From: JAPWJZ01 sp041287865
GTDB taxonomy: Bacteria; Pseudomonadota; Alphaproteobacteria; Micavibrionales; UBA2020
NCBI GenBank assembly: GCA_041287865.1
Contig: JBGGMV010000008.1
Span: forward strand, 1 to 64,000
Direction: 5' to 3'
DNA: 64,000 nucleotides
Shown here piece after piece: positions 1-8,426 of this stretch. Every line of letters starts with the position of its first letter. The first letter of the stretch is position 1. The notes below the pieces were generated by a model, which saw nothing but the letters and a program-made list of their open reading frames with translations, had not been told where the DNA came from and made no database searches. The translations under genes were made by a program, and so were the position numbers.

Positions 1-10
1 GTCGGCCCGG

Positions 11-53
11 AGTACCCTCACCCTAGCCCTCTCCCATAAGAGGGAGAGGGGAC
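11..53. repeat. REP-like palindromic repeat, copy 1
   Basis: A 43-bp element reading AGTACCCTCACCCTAGCCC, then CTCTCCC-ataa-GAGGGAGAGGGGACT. The arms CTCTCCC and GGGAGAG can pair. The same core recurs at 6134-6190, 6818-6874, 22421-22462 and 22526-22565, always in intergenic space at gene 3' ends. This one lies just beyond the stop of aspS. Placement and palindromy resemble bacterial REP/BIME elements. No transposase is linked to it in the window. Confidence 0.8.
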
Positions 54-69
54 TAGAGAGATTTAAAAA

Positions 70-1896
70 TCAACTCGCCTGCTTCACTTCCTTCACAGCA
101 GCCTTCGGCAGGTCGAGCTTGATATGCACGTCTTTCAGCTGGTGCGGCTCGGCGGTCGAGGGGGCGGCCATCATCAGGTCTTCGGCCTGCTGGTTCATGG
201 GGAAGGCGATCACTTCGCGGATGTTGGGTTCCTTCGCCAGCATCATGATGATGCGGTCGATGCCGAAGGCGCAGCCGCCGTGCGGGGGCGCACCCAGCTT
301 GAAGGCGTTGTACATGCCGCCGAATTTTTCCTGCACGGAACCCTTCGGATAACCCGCGATTTCAAACGCTTTTTCCATCGCATCGGGGTTGTGGTTGCGG
401 ATACCGCCGGAGCAAAGCTCGAGCCCGTTGGCCACGCAGTCGTATTGCGTCGCCTTGATTTTCAGCGGCTCGACTTCCAGCAGCGCCTTCAGGCCGCCCT
501 GCGGCATGGAGAAGGGGTTGTGGGAGAAGTCGACCTTGCCCGTCTTGTCGTTGATTTCGAACATCGGGTAATCGACAACCCAGCAGAACTTGAAGCAGTT
601 CTTCTCGATGATGTCCATTTCCTCGGCGATTTTCGTGCGCGCCTTGCCAGCCAGATGCGCGGCCTTGTCGGCCATGTCGGCCGCGAAGAAGACGGCGTCG
701 CCGGACTCAGCCCCCGTCAGTTTCTTCAGTTCTTCCTGTGCGGCGGGCGGAATGAATTTCGCAATCGGCCCTTTGCCGCCTTCGGCATCGAAGGTGACAT
801 AGCCAAGGCCCGGGGCGCCTTCGCCCTGCGCCCAGCTGTTGAGCTTGTCGAAGAAGCTGCGCGGGCGATCGGACACTTTCGGCGCGCGGATGCAACGCAC
901 CACGCCGCCCTTGTCGATCACGCCTTTGAAGGCCTTGAATTCGACGTCCGGACGCTGGAAGACGGAGGTGACATCGATGATGACCAGCGGGTTGCGAAGA
1001 TCAGGTTTATCGTTGCCGTATTTCAGCATGGACTCGTCATAGGGAATGCGGATCCAGGGCGCGGGCGTGATGGTCTGCTTCACGCCGGTAAAGTCTGCGA
1101 ACTCCTCGAACACGCCGCCGATGACTTTTTCCATGACAGAGAAAACGTCTTCCTGCGTGACGAACGACATTTCCATGTCGAGCTGGTAGAACTCGCCCGC
1201 CGTGCGGTCGGCGCGCGCGTCTTCGTCGCGGAAGCAGGGCGCGATCTGGAAGTAACGGTCGAAGCCCGACATCATCAGCAGCTGTTTAAACTGCTGCGGC
1301 GCCTGCGGCAGCGCATAGAATTTGCCGGGGTGCAGGCGGGACGGCACGAGGAAGTCGCGCGCGCCTTCGGGGCTTGATGCGGTGAGGATGGGCGTCTGGA
1401 ATTCGCGGAAGCCCTGCTCCACCATGCGGCGGCGCATCGAGTAAATCACGTCGCTGCGCAGCATGATGTTTTTGTGGATCACGTTGCGGCGCAAATCGAG
1501 GAAGCGGTATTTCAGGCGGACTTCCTCGCCATAGTTGTCATCGCTGTTGACCTGCAGCGGCAGCATGTCGGTGACTTCCGACGACAGCAGCTCCAGCGTT
1601 TTCGCTTCCAGCTCGATCTCGCCGGTGGGCAGGTTCTTGTTCTGCGTCTCTGCCGTGCGCATCAAAACCTGACCCGTCACGCAGATGACGTTTTCAAGCT
1701 TCAGGCGCTCGATTTCTTTCGCAATCGGGTTGTCCTGCTTCACCACCACCTGCGTCAGGCCGTAATGGTCGCGCAGGTCGACGAAGAGCACGCCGCCGTG
1801 ATCGCGCACGCGGTGGATCCAGCCGGAAATTTTCACGGTCTGGCCCTTGTCGCTCGCGCGCAGCTGGCCGCAGGTATGGGTACGATAGGCGTGCAT
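70..1896 (-). CDS. aspS: Aspartyl-tRNA synthetase
   Basis: Class II aminoacyl-tRNA synthetase of 608 residues that charges tRNA-Asp, and possibly tRNA-Asn where asparaginylation is indirect. An N-terminal OB-fold anticodon-binding domain occupies about residues 1-110 (SGWIHRVRDHGG). Motif 2 is at about 221-232 (CFRDEDARADR), and motif 3 lies near the C-terminus (GAPPHGGCAFGIDR). The extra GAD insertion typical of bacterial AspRS explains the length of about 600. The ATG is preceded by a GAGGA ribosome-binding site. A REP-like repeat follows the stop. The next gene is divergent, across a 188-bp spacer. Whether the enzyme discriminates Asp from Asn tRNAs cannot be read with certainty. Confidence 0.97.
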   Translation of the reverse strand: MHAYRTHTCGQLRASDKGQTVKISGWIHRVRDHGGVLFVDLRDHYGLTQVVVKQDNPIAKEIERLKLENVICVTGQVLMRTAETQNKNLPTGEIELEAKTLELLSSEVTDMLPLQVNSDDNYGEEVRLKYRFLDLRRNVIHKNIMLRSDVIYSMRRRMVEQGFREFQTPILTASSPEGARDFLVPSRLHPGKFYALPQAPQQFKQLLMMSGFDRYFQIAPCFRDEDARADRTAGEFYQLDMEMSFVTQEDVFSVMEKVIGGVFEEFADFTGVKQTITPAPWIRIPYDESMLKYGNDKPDLRNPLVIIDVTSVFQRPDVEFKAFKGVIDKGGVVRCIRAPKVSDRPRSFFDKLNSWAQGEGAPGLGYVTFDAEGGKGPIAKFIPPAAQEELKKLTGAESGDAVFFAADMADKAAHLAGKARTKIAEEMDIIEKNCFKFCWVVDYPMFEINDKTGKVDFSHNPFSMPQGGLKALLEVEPLKIKATQYDCVANGLELCSGGIRNHNPDAMEKAFEIAGYPKGSVQEKFGGMYNAFKLGAPPHGGCAFGIDRIIMMLAKEPNIREVIAFPMNQQAEDLMMAAPSTAEPHQLKDVHIKLDLPKAAVKEVKQAS

Positions 1897-2084
1897 GGTA
1901 AAATCCTCGTTATTTCATCAAAAAAGCCGAATAGTTTTTAGCATAAGAATCGCGTAAACGGGTGGCGAATTTACTATTTTTCATAACATATAAAAGGGGG
2001 CCGCCAACGGCTGGAAATGGTTGCTTAAAGCCCCTGTCGGCATAGAATAAACCGACGGGGAATAAACTGAGGGGATTTCAGCCG

Positions 2085-2645
2085 ATGGTCGATATCGACA
2101 AGAAAATCATTTCATCGCAGGCGCTGGCCGCGCTGATGGCCAGCGAGGAAGAAACGGTGGTGCACCGCTTCGGCCCCTGTTTCTGGCGGATGATCTTCGG
2201 CAGTTTTACGGGGCTTGGCATTCTTATTTTGCTGCTGCTGCCGGTCGTGATGATCCCGAGAATTCCGGGCCTGCCGAACCTGCACGGCGCGCAGTTCCTG
2301 CCGCTGATCGTGCTGCCGATCTGGTGGATCAAGTACGCGACCACCAAATACGTTTTGACGAACCAGCGCCTGACGCTCCGCTGGGGCATCCTGATCCGCA
2401 GCAAGGACGATATCGAGCTTTACCGCATCACCGACATCAAAACCCATATCTCGCTGCTCAACCAGATCGCGGGCATCGGCAGCATCAAGGCCCTGTCGGC
2501 GGAGGCCGACGGCCCGCGCGGCCGGATGATGCCGCTGCTGCTCGACAACATCAAGGATCCCGACAGCGTCCACGACCTGCTGCGCAACCTGACGGAAAAC
2601 ATCCGCAAGAAGCGCGGCGTGCGCGACACATTCATCCACGGCTGA
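2085..2645 (+). CDS. PH-domain membrane protein (YdbT/bPH2-like)
   Basis: A 186-residue protein with two hydrophobic helices, about 35-57 (GLGILILLLLPVVMIP) and about 70-84, followed by a bacterial pleckstrin-homology-like segment. The stretch YVLTNQRLTLRWGILIRSKDD, then ELYRITDI, is the usual bPH signature of a Y-x-hT-N-R-h strand and an I-x-D-I strand. Members are small membrane-anchored proteins of unclear function, some linked to envelope stress. A GAGGGG element lies about 12 nt before the ATG. It is followed after 17 bp by the Sel1-repeat gene on the same strand, so the two are likely co-transcribed. Confidence 0.8.
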   Translation: MVDIDKKIISSQALAALMASEEETVVHRFGPCFWRMIFGSFTGLGILILLLLPVVMIPRIPGLPNLHGAQFLPLIVLPIWWIKYATTKYVLTNQRLTLRWGILIRSKDDIELYRITDIKTHISLLNQIAGIGSIKALSAEADGPRGRMMPLLLDNIKDPDSVHDLLRNLTENIRKKRGVRDTFIHG

Positions 2646-2662
2646 TCCAAGGAGGCTTTTCC

Positions 2663-3670
2663 ATGCGCAAATTCATGCCCGTCCTGTTGTGCCTCGCCTT
2701 CCTTGCGCAACCGCAGCCGGGCTTCGCGCAGGAAAAAATCGACATCACCAACCTCACCATCAAGGCCAAGCAGGGCGACCTCTGGACGCAGAATTACCTC
2801 GGTTATCTCTACCTGACCGGCGTTCCGGGCCGCATCAGGCCCGATCCCAAGCTGGCGATGGTGTGGATCGGCTCGGCCGCGCAGCGCGGCTATGCGGAGG
2901 CGCAGACCAACCTCGCGCTGATGTACGCCAACGGGCAGGGCGTCAGAACCAACCACGAACTCGCCGCGAAATGGTTCCTGCTGTCGGCGAAGCAGAACAA
3001 CAAGACCGCGCAGTACAACCTCGGCACCTATTACCAGACCGGCACGGGCGTGGAGAAAAACACCAAAGAAGCCGCCAAATGGTACGGCTACGCCGCGAAG
3101 CAGAACGACCGCAACGCGCAGCTGGCGCTGGCCGAGCTTTACATGAAGGGCGACGGCGTCGAGAAAAACGACGTCGAGGCCGTGAAATGGCTGAAGTTCG
3201 CCGCCAAGCAGAGCCACCCGCGCGCGCAGCTGCTGCTGGCCGACATGTACAAGCAGAACCGCGCCGGGCAGGATTACAAGCCGGAGGAACTGATCGCGCT
3301 CTATAAATCAGCCGCGCTGGCCGGCGACGCCGAGGCCGCCGCGCGCTACGGCATCATCCTCGAAAAAGGCGACGAGGTGGAGAAGAACGAGAAAGAAGCC
3401 GTCTTCTGGCTGCGCAAGGCCGCCGACATGGCGCATCCCGAAGCGCAATACCACCTGGGAAAAATGTATCTTGAAGGCCGCGGTGTGGAGAAGAAAGACC
3501 TCGCCGTCGCCTGGGTCTGGTTCAGCCTCGCCGCCAATTACGACGGGGAAAAGCAGCTGTATTCCGACGCGCGCGATTCAACCTCGCAATTGCTGAAGCC
3601 CGCGGAGCTGGAACAGGCGCAGGCCCTGGCCCGCGAGTGGAAACCCAAGGAACGCCCCAAGCCGAAGTAA
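2663..3670 (+). CDS. Secreted Sel1-repeat (SLR/TPR-like) protein
   Basis: 335 residues. The start is set by a GGAGG ribosome-binding site 7 nt before an ATG that opens a clear signal peptide (MRKFMPVLLCLAFLAQPQPG, cleavage after GFA). The reading frame is open further upstream but has no such signals. About seven Sel1-like repeats follow, each with an A-x2-L-G-x-hY-x2-G-x-GV-x-KN pattern and a W-hx3-AA second helix, e.g. LGTYYQTGTGVEKNTKEA and LGKMYLEGRGVEKKDLA. Sel1 proteins act as periplasmic or secreted protein-interaction scaffolds. The partner is unknown. Confidence 0.9.
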   Translation: MRKFMPVLLCLAFLAQPQPGFAQEKIDITNLTIKAKQGDLWTQNYLGYLYLTGVPGRIRPDPKLAMVWIGSAAQRGYAEAQTNLALMYANGQGVRTNHELAAKWFLLSAKQNNKTAQYNLGTYYQTGTGVEKNTKEAAKWYGYAAKQNDRNAQLALAELYMKGDGVEKNDVEAVKWLKFAAKQSHPRAQLLLADMYKQNRAGQDYKPEELIALYKSAALAGDAEAAARYGIILEKGDEVEKNEKEAVFWLRKAADMAHPEAQYHLGKMYLEGRGVEKKDLAVAWVWFSLAANYDGEKQLYSDARDSTSQLLKPAELEQAQALAREWKPKERPKPK

Positions 3671-3715
3671 GATTTAATTTGGCGGCAACGCCCCTTTTCG
3701 TGTATCACAGGCACC

Positions 3716-4873
3716 ATGACTCTTATCACCACCACCAAAGACCTCAAAACGCTCTGCACCAAGCTGAAGAAATCGGATTTCGTCACCGTCGACACCGAAT
3801 TCATCCGCGAGCGCACCTATTGGCCGAACCTCTGCCTGATACAGGTGGCCGGCGACGACGACGAGGCCTATGCCATCGATCCGCTCGCCGAAGACATGGA
3901 CATGGAGCCCTTCCACGAGCTGCTGCTCAACAAGGAAGTGCTGAAAGTTTTCCACGCCTGCCGCCAGGATCTCGAGATTTTCTACAACCACATGGGCAAG
4001 CTGCCCACGCCGATCTTCGACACGCAGGTCGCCGCCATGGTCTGCGGCTATGGCGAGCAGGTTTCATACGAAGTGCTGGTGAATTCGATCGTCAAGAAAC
4101 AGCTGGATAAATCGAGCCGCTTCACCGACTGGTCGATGCGCCCCCTCACCTCTAAGCAGCTGAAATACGCGCTGGCGGACGTTACGCACCTGCGCAAAAT
4201 CTTCCTGAAACTGGCCGAGCGCATCGAAGAACTGGAGCGCACCGGCTGGATCAAAGATGAAATGAAGAACTTGTCTAATAAAGAAAACTACATTTCACGC
4301 CCGGAAGACGCGTGGGAACGCATTAAAATCCCGAGCCACAAAATCCGCGCGCTCTGCGTGCTGAAGGAAGTCGCCGCCTGGCGCGAAAAACTCGCGCAGC
4401 AGGCAGACGTGCCGCGCGGCCGCATTCTGAAAGATGAAGCTTTAGCAGAAATCGCCACGCATCCGCCCACAACGCAGGAAGCGCTGGGGAAAATGCGGAA
4501 TGTGAACCGCGGTTTCGCCGACAGCGAACGCGCGCTCGAACTGCTCGACGCGGTGAAACGCGGCATGGAAATGGACGAAAAAGACAGCCCGCAGCGCGAA
4601 GCCCGCGTGCAAATGCCGCCCGGCATGGGCCCGACGGTTGATTTGCTCCGCGTTCTTTTAAAATTGAAATGCGAAGAAGCGCAAGTCGCGCCGAAACTTT
4701 TGTGTCTCGCATCCGATCTCGAATTAATCGCCGCGTTCGGAAAAGATGCGGAAGTTCCCGCGATGTCGGGATGGAGATTCAAACTGTTCGGAAAAGAAGC
4801 GCTCGATTTACGCGACGGAAAACTGGCGATCGCGGTCGATGGCGGAAAACTGAAACTGGTGAAATCCGAGTAG
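3716..4873 (+). CDS. rnd: Ribonuclease D
   Basis: A 385-residue 3'-5' exoribonuclease of the DEDDy family, used in tRNA 3' maturation and RNA turnover. The exonuclease motifs are visible: Exo I DTEFIRERTYW at residues 22-32, Exo II in the HACRQDLEIFYN segment (about 79-90), and Exo III with Tyr and Asp in KYALADVTHL (about 152-161). An HRDC domain follows (about 205-285: ICALKEVAAWRE-like, then the GRILKDEALAEIA helices). The length matches alphaproteobacterial RNase D. The gene stands alone, with a non-coding stretch of over 500 bp after it. Confidence 0.95.
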   Translation: MTLITTTKDLKTLCTKLKKSDFVTVDTEFIRERTYWPNLCLIQVAGDDDEAYAIDPLAEDMDMEPFHELLLNKEVLKVFHACRQDLEIFYNHMGKLPTPIFDTQVAAMVCGYGEQVSYEVLVNSIVKKQLDKSSRFTDWSMRPLTSKQLKYALADVTHLRKIFLKLAERIEELERTGWIKDEMKNLSNKENYISRPEDAWERIKIPSHKIRALCVLKEVAAWREKLAQQADVPRGRILKDEALAEIATHPPTTQEALGKMRNVNRGFADSERALELLDAVKRGMEMDEKDSPQREARVQMPPGMGPTVDLLRVLLKLKCEEAQVAPKLLCLASDLELIAAFGKDAEVPAMSGWRFKLFGKEALDLRDGKLAIAVDGGKLKLVKSE

Positions 4874-5416
4874 CGGAAATTTTTTCTCCAAAAAACGTTT
4901 TTGCAGATATTTTTCATTGAATTCAAAGGGTTGCGACGCGCGGCGCGGAAAAATCCTGAATTCACCAATAATTACAGCACCTTAAGCACTTTTCGATTTT
5001 TCACGGCCATTCATCCTGTTTTCACCCGAAAAATCAGCCCATTACGCGCGGAAAAGCCGTTCAAAAGGCCTCCGATACGTGTCGAGTATGTGTTCCAGAG
5101 GCCCGCAATTGGCGCGGAGATGCGCTTGCGAAGGCCTTCGATAGCCCCTCCACACCCCCCGCGACACCCCTTGACATAGTATTCCTAGTCGTTTACTAGG
5201 ATATCCACGGCTCGTGCACCACTGTAAACGATTTACGCTCGTTTCCCGTTTACAGGTATAAGGCGAGGCGAGAAACAGCCTGAAATGTCCCCCGACGGGA
5301 CAGACAAGGGCTGTTGAAGGAAACCGATTTCCCGACATCCCTGACAGCAAGGCACGAGACCGGCACAATCCCGTGCCGCCTATTGCGCCGCGCTGCTTAA
5401 CGGAAAGGAAACTGAC
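4874..5416. other. 543-bp non-coding stretch with several hairpins
   Basis: No convincing gene is seen; open frames here lack ribosome-binding sites and family-like composition. The first 160 bp are AT-rich. The second half holds a TTGACA at 5171-5176, a CCTAGT-cgttt-ACTAGG inverted repeat at 5184-5200, a CTGTAAACG/CGTTTACAG inverted repeat at 5222-5255, a TGTCCC/GGGACA hairpin at 5286-5302 and a GGCACG/CGTGCC hairpin at 5351-5377. These sit upstream of the gene at 5417 and could form its structured leader or a separate small RNA. Confidence 0.55.
5171..5255 (+). promoter_or_regulatory. Putative promoter/operator with CGTTTAC inverted repeats
   Basis: A TTGACA hexamer at 5171 is followed by two inverted repeats built on the same word: CCTAGT-cgttt-ACTAGG and, 22 bp on, CTGTAAACG-16 nt-CGTTTACAG. 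The heptamer CGTTTAC, or its complement, occurs three times within 60 bp. A -10 element is weak (TACTAG at 17-bp spacing, inside the first palindrome). The arrangement fits a promoter whose -10 region is covered by an operator, probably for the gene at 5417. This is inferred from pattern only. Confidence 0.35.
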
Positions 5417-5869
5417 ATGAGCCGCAAATTATCCCCCGAAAACGCCCGCCTGAAGGAGGCCGCCGAAGTGGCGGGAGACCTGTCCTCGCATTTCGGCAGC
5501 CTGCCGTCGCTGTGCGAAGAATTCGAAAAACACGCGCCGCCCGCGACGCTGGAAAGACTCACGCGCGCGCAAAACAAGCTTTACTGCTCCATGCTCGATG
5601 TCGCCATGGCCGACACGGAGGCGGAACGGGAGCAGATGGCCATCAAGAGCTTCACGGCGGGCATCCGCTTTGCGGACCTTTTGCTGGAGGCGCTTGCAAA
5701 ATACGACCCGACGGTCGAGGCCGGCATCAACGACTATTTCACCCGCCTGGCAAAACACCCGCGCCTGAACGCCGATTATTCGGAGACGTTCGAGGAAGCC
5801 GGCGCGCCGGTGCTGGCGGCGATGTCGAGAAAAGCGCGTGGCGGGAAGCCGGAGGCGCCTAAACCCTGA
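5417..5869 (+). CDS. Hypothetical helical protein
   Basis: 150 residues; I recognise no family. The ATG follows an AACGGAAAGGAAACTGAC leader whose AAAGGA lies about 7 nt upstream. The protein is predicted largely alpha-helical and charged, with no signal peptide or membrane segment. It has a 90-residue core with regularly spaced leucines (ATLERLTRAQNKLYCSMLD) and a basic, proline-rich C-terminus. A long structured non-coding region precedes it, and a second small gene follows on the same strand after 47 bp, possibly in the same transcript. Confidence 0.75.
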   Translation: MSRKLSPENARLKEAAEVAGDLSSHFGSLPSLCEEFEKHAPPATLERLTRAQNKLYCSMLDVAMADTEAEREQMAIKSFTAGIRFADLLLEALAKYDPTVEAGINDYFTRLAKHPRLNADYSETFEEAGAPVLAAMSRKARGGKPEAPKP

Positions 5870-5916
5870 GCCTTTTCATGCGAAGCACAAAAGTAAAAGT
5901 GACAAGGAGAGAGAAA

Positions 5917-6099
5917 ATGAAACGCAAAAGTAAAAACACCGCTCATGCTGACTTTGACCTCGATGCCTTCAGCAAGGCGACCCAGGACTTCATCAAATGC
6001 ACGGCACAGGGCCGCCAGCCGGGAGCAAAAACGCGAAAGGAGCTGGCGAAAATCCCTTCGCTGCGGCCCCTTTTAAAACCGCAGGTGCCGAAAACTTAA
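5917..6099 (+). CDS. Small basic hypothetical protein
   Basis: 60 residues, starting at the ATG that follows an AAGGAG ribosome-binding site 7 nt upstream. An upstream ATG at 5878 is in frame but has no such site. The protein is lysine-rich at both ends, with a middle acidic-aromatic stretch (DFDLDAFSKATQDFIKC). No family recognised. It probably shares a transcript with the gene at 5417 and ends just before the left copy of the 57-bp inverted repeat. Confidence 0.55.
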   Translation: MKRKSKNTAHADFDLDAFSKATQDFIKCTAQGRQPGAKTRKELAKIPSLRPLLKPQVPKT

Positions 6100-6133
6100 A
6101 ACCATTTACCCTGACCCTTTTTGATTCTAAAAA

Positions 6134-6190
6134 GAGTCCCCTCTCCCCTTGTGGGAGAGGGTTAGGGTGAGGGGTAGCGCGTCCGCGCGT
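6134..6190 (+). repeat. 57-bp inverted repeat, left copy (contains REP-like core)
   Basis: Reads GAGTCCCCTCTCCCC through GCGTCCGCGCGT. It is the exact reverse complement of 6818-6874. Internal arms (CTCTCCCC / GGGAGAGG) make it palindromic itself. Inside the perfect repeat the similarity continues imperfectly (TTTACTCGACCCCTTTGATGC on the left against a complement TTACTCCGACCCTTTTGATTGC on the right), so the full terminal repeat is nearer 100 bp. It encloses the AT-rich gene at 6228. Confidence 0.9.
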
Positions 6191-6227
6191 CTTATAAAAA
6201 TCAATTTACTCGACCCCTTTGATGCTT

Positions 6228-6764
6228 TTAGCAAGTTATATCGTAGTCTTGCTTCTCAAAGTTATAGCTGTATTGAACATTGTTCGGATAATCGCGCGCA
6301 ACTTCTTCACAAAGATTTATTACGTCTTTAATACGAATTTGATAGAGCCCATTTTTGCGCTCAAAATCTGAATTAAAAAATAGACCTAAAAATTTCCCAT
6401 CTTCACTGAAATCAGGACAAAAAATATAGCTATGTACAAATTGATTACAGATAAAGCCTAACTTCTTTTGAATGGGATTTGGCTTCTCCAAATTATAAAG
6501 TTCGTAAAATTCAAATCTATTAAGGTAATTTGGCTTCACGTTTGTTGGCTTATAAAACGACAACTTAATTTTAAGATTAACTGTCTTACTGCTGATCTTA
6601 GCCGGAGCTTCAATAAGTTTGCGAATGATATAGAAAGAGTAGAAAACATCTTTCTCTAAAAGAAAAAATGATCTATCAGTCCAACGTTTTTGCTGTAAAC
6701 GCTTCCTCATGCGGCTAGCAATTGCTTGTAACTCATTCTTGTAATATGAAGATTCGTAAATCAT
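6228..6764 (-). CDS. AT-rich orphan protein inside an inverted-repeat cassette
   Basis: 178 residues, no family recognised with confidence. Codon use is AT-rich and the protein is unusually full of Lys, Asn, Tyr, Phe and Ile, in sharp contrast to its GC-rich neighbours, which suggests recent transfer. It has no signal peptide or membrane segment. The N-terminal region is basic and helical (ELQAIASRMRKRLQQKRW), followed by alternating beta-type segments. No nuclease, transposase or toxin motif is visible. It is flanked by a perfect 57-bp inverted repeat and may be a passenger gene of a non-autonomous mobile element. The ATG has no strong ribosome-binding site. Confidence 0.75.
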   Translation of the reverse strand: MIYESSYYKNELQAIASRMRKRLQQKRWTDRSFFLLEKDVFYSFYIIRKLIEAPAKISSKTVNLKIKLSFYKPTNVKPNYLNRFEFYELYNLEKPNPIQKKLGFICNQFVHSYIFCPDFSEDGKFLGLFFNSDFERKNGLYQIRIKDVINLCEEVARDYPNNVQYSYNFEKQDYDITC

Positions 6765-6817
6765 GTGGGCGCTCTTCTAATGCAATCAAAAGGGTCGGAG
6801 TAAGCTAAAAATACATC

Positions 6818-6874
6818 ACGCGCGGACGCGCTACCCCTCACCCTAACCCTCTCCCACAAGGGGAGAGGGGACTC
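6818..6874 (-). repeat. 57-bp inverted repeat, right copy
   Basis: Exact reverse complement of 6134-6190. It ends 17 bp before the stop codon of the ppx/gppA-family gene. The core matches the REP-like element found at the end of aspS and between dnaX and the ankyrin cluster. Confidence 0.9.
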
Positions 6875-6891
6875 AGTAGGAGGGTTGCGGT

Positions 6892-8367
6892 TTAGACTTC
6901 TATCACCGCTTCCAGCCCCGTTGCCTTGCAGAGTTTGTTGAAGGCTTTTACGACCACTTCGGCGTTCAGCATATGTGATTTGGCGTGGAGTTTGAGGGTG
7001 AGGGTTTTCTCGCCCACGACCAGTTCGCTTTCTTTCAGCAAACTCAGCGCGCCTCCGGTCAGCAGATAGCCGGTGCTCTGGGCGAGGCCGGCGACGACGG
7101 CGATGGCGGCCATGTCGTCGTCGAAGAGTTTTCCGGTGATTTCGTGGGTGTCTTCTTCGTCGCCGCCATAGCGGATGTATTGCGTGAGCGCCAGAAAGGC
7201 GCGGCCGGCGTGGTCGATGCCGTAGAAGGGCATGACGAGGATGCGTTCAAACGCGTGGCTGGCCTGATAGTCTTCGTGTTCGAACCAGCCGATGTCCGAT
7301 AACAGGCAGGAGGCCTTCAGCAGCCGCAGCGTGCGGGCATCAAGGCCGTCGAACAGCGGGGCCATCCACTTTTCCAGCGCTTCGAAACCGCCGTGATCGT
7401 TGAAGCGGCTGACCTGCAGGGCGACTTTTTCGCAGGAGGCGATGAGGGCATCTTCCTGCTGCACGGCGGGGGCGAGCTGGTCATACAGCATCCCTTCGCG
7501 CAAGCCTGTGCCGGAGAATATCAGGCGCGACGGCTGCAATATTTCAAACACGCGGCGCATGGCCAGCGAGGCGACGGCGATGTCGTGCACACGTTTTTCC
7601 ATCAGGCCGAGGGTATCCTGCAGCGAGGCCTCGGACTGTTTTGACAGCAAATCGGCGAATTCGGACGCCTTCTTGCCCGGCACGGTGTAATGGTCGAGCA
7701 TCAGCACCGGATGGTCGACAAGGCGCATATGCGCGCGCGCCATGGAGCGCCACGCGCCGCCCATGGCGTAAAAATCTTTGCCGGTATAATCCTTTAGAAA
7801 CGGCACAGATGCCAGTTGCGCATCGACAGCGGCCAGACGCGCATCGAAACCGTCAATCGCATGCAACCGATGCGCGCCGATGGGCAGGCTGGTTTTATGC
7901 TTCACCACATCGTTTTCGATGACGATAAGTTCGAGCGAGCCGCCGCCATAGTCGCCGATGACGCCCTGCGCGCCCAAACCGTTCATCATCACGCCATGGG
8001 CGGAAAGGCGGGCTTCTTCCTCGCCTTCGATAATTTTTATTTCAAGGCCGAAGTCTGCCTTTACCTTTTTGATAAAATCCTTTCCGTCCTTGGCGTCGCG
8101 CATGGCGGCGGTGGCGACGGCGCGCACCTGCTTGATCTTCATCGCCTTGATCAATGCCGAATAGCGCCCGATGCTTTCAAGCGCCGATGTCACGCCTTCG
8201 GGGTTCAGCAGGCCCGTCGTTGCCAGATGCTTCCCTAAATGACACTGGGTGCGCTCATTATGGATTTTGAAGGGGGCGCGGTTGAGCCCGTCGTAAACCA
8301 CGAAACGCACGGCGTTCGAGCCGATATCGAGCACCGCGACATAATCTTTGCTATCGGCTTGAGGCAT
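6892..8367 (-). CDS. ppx: Ppx/GppA-family exopolyphosphatase
   Basis: 491 residues of the ASKHA-fold phosphatase family that removes terminal phosphate from polyphosphate or from pppGpp. The phosphate-1 motif DIGSNAVRFVVYDG is at residues 15-28 and the phosphate-2 motif GDYGGGSLELIVI at about 143-155. The acidic IEGEEEARLSAHG segment (about 117-129) supplies the catalytic glutamate. A C-terminal HD-like helical domain (GWFEHEDYQASHAFER) fits the longer Ppx form. Divergently oriented to the SixA-type gene, whose start is 59 bp away. Ppx and GppA activity cannot be told apart here. Confidence 0.9.
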   Translation of the reverse strand: MPQADSKDYVAVLDIGSNAVRFVVYDGLNRAPFKIHNERTQCHLGKHLATTGLLNPEGVTSALESIGRYSALIKAMKIKQVRAVATAAMRDAKDGKDFIKKVKADFGLEIKIIEGEEEARLSAHGVMMNGLGAQGVIGDYGGGSLELIVIENDVVKHKTSLPIGAHRLHAIDGFDARLAAVDAQLASVPFLKDYTGKDFYAMGGAWRSMARAHMRLVDHPVLMLDHYTVPGKKASEFADLLSKQSEASLQDTLGLMEKRVHDIAVASLAMRRVFEILQPSRLIFSGTGLREGMLYDQLAPAVQQEDALIASCEKVALQVSRFNDHGGFEALEKWMAPLFDGLDARTLRLLKASCLLSDIGWFEHEDYQASHAFERILVMPFYGIDHAGRAFLALTQYIRYGGDEEDTHEITGKLFDDDMAAIAVVAGLAQSTGYLLTGGALSLLKESELVVGEKTLTLKLHAKSHMLNAEVVVKAFNKLCKATGLEAVIEV

Positions 8368-8426
8368 GACATTCCGTCCTGTCTGCGATATAGTCTAGCC
8401 AGCATTTACCAGACAAGCCATTAAAA

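Noticed and set aside
5417..6099. Toxin-antitoxin pair for the two small genes
   Set aside because: The 47-bp gap, sizes of 150 and 60 residues and lack of any toxin or DNA-binding motif give no support.
6134..6874. Classical insertion sequence
   Set aside because: The enclosed gene has no transposase motif and no target-site duplication was seen, so only a cassette-like unit is claimed.
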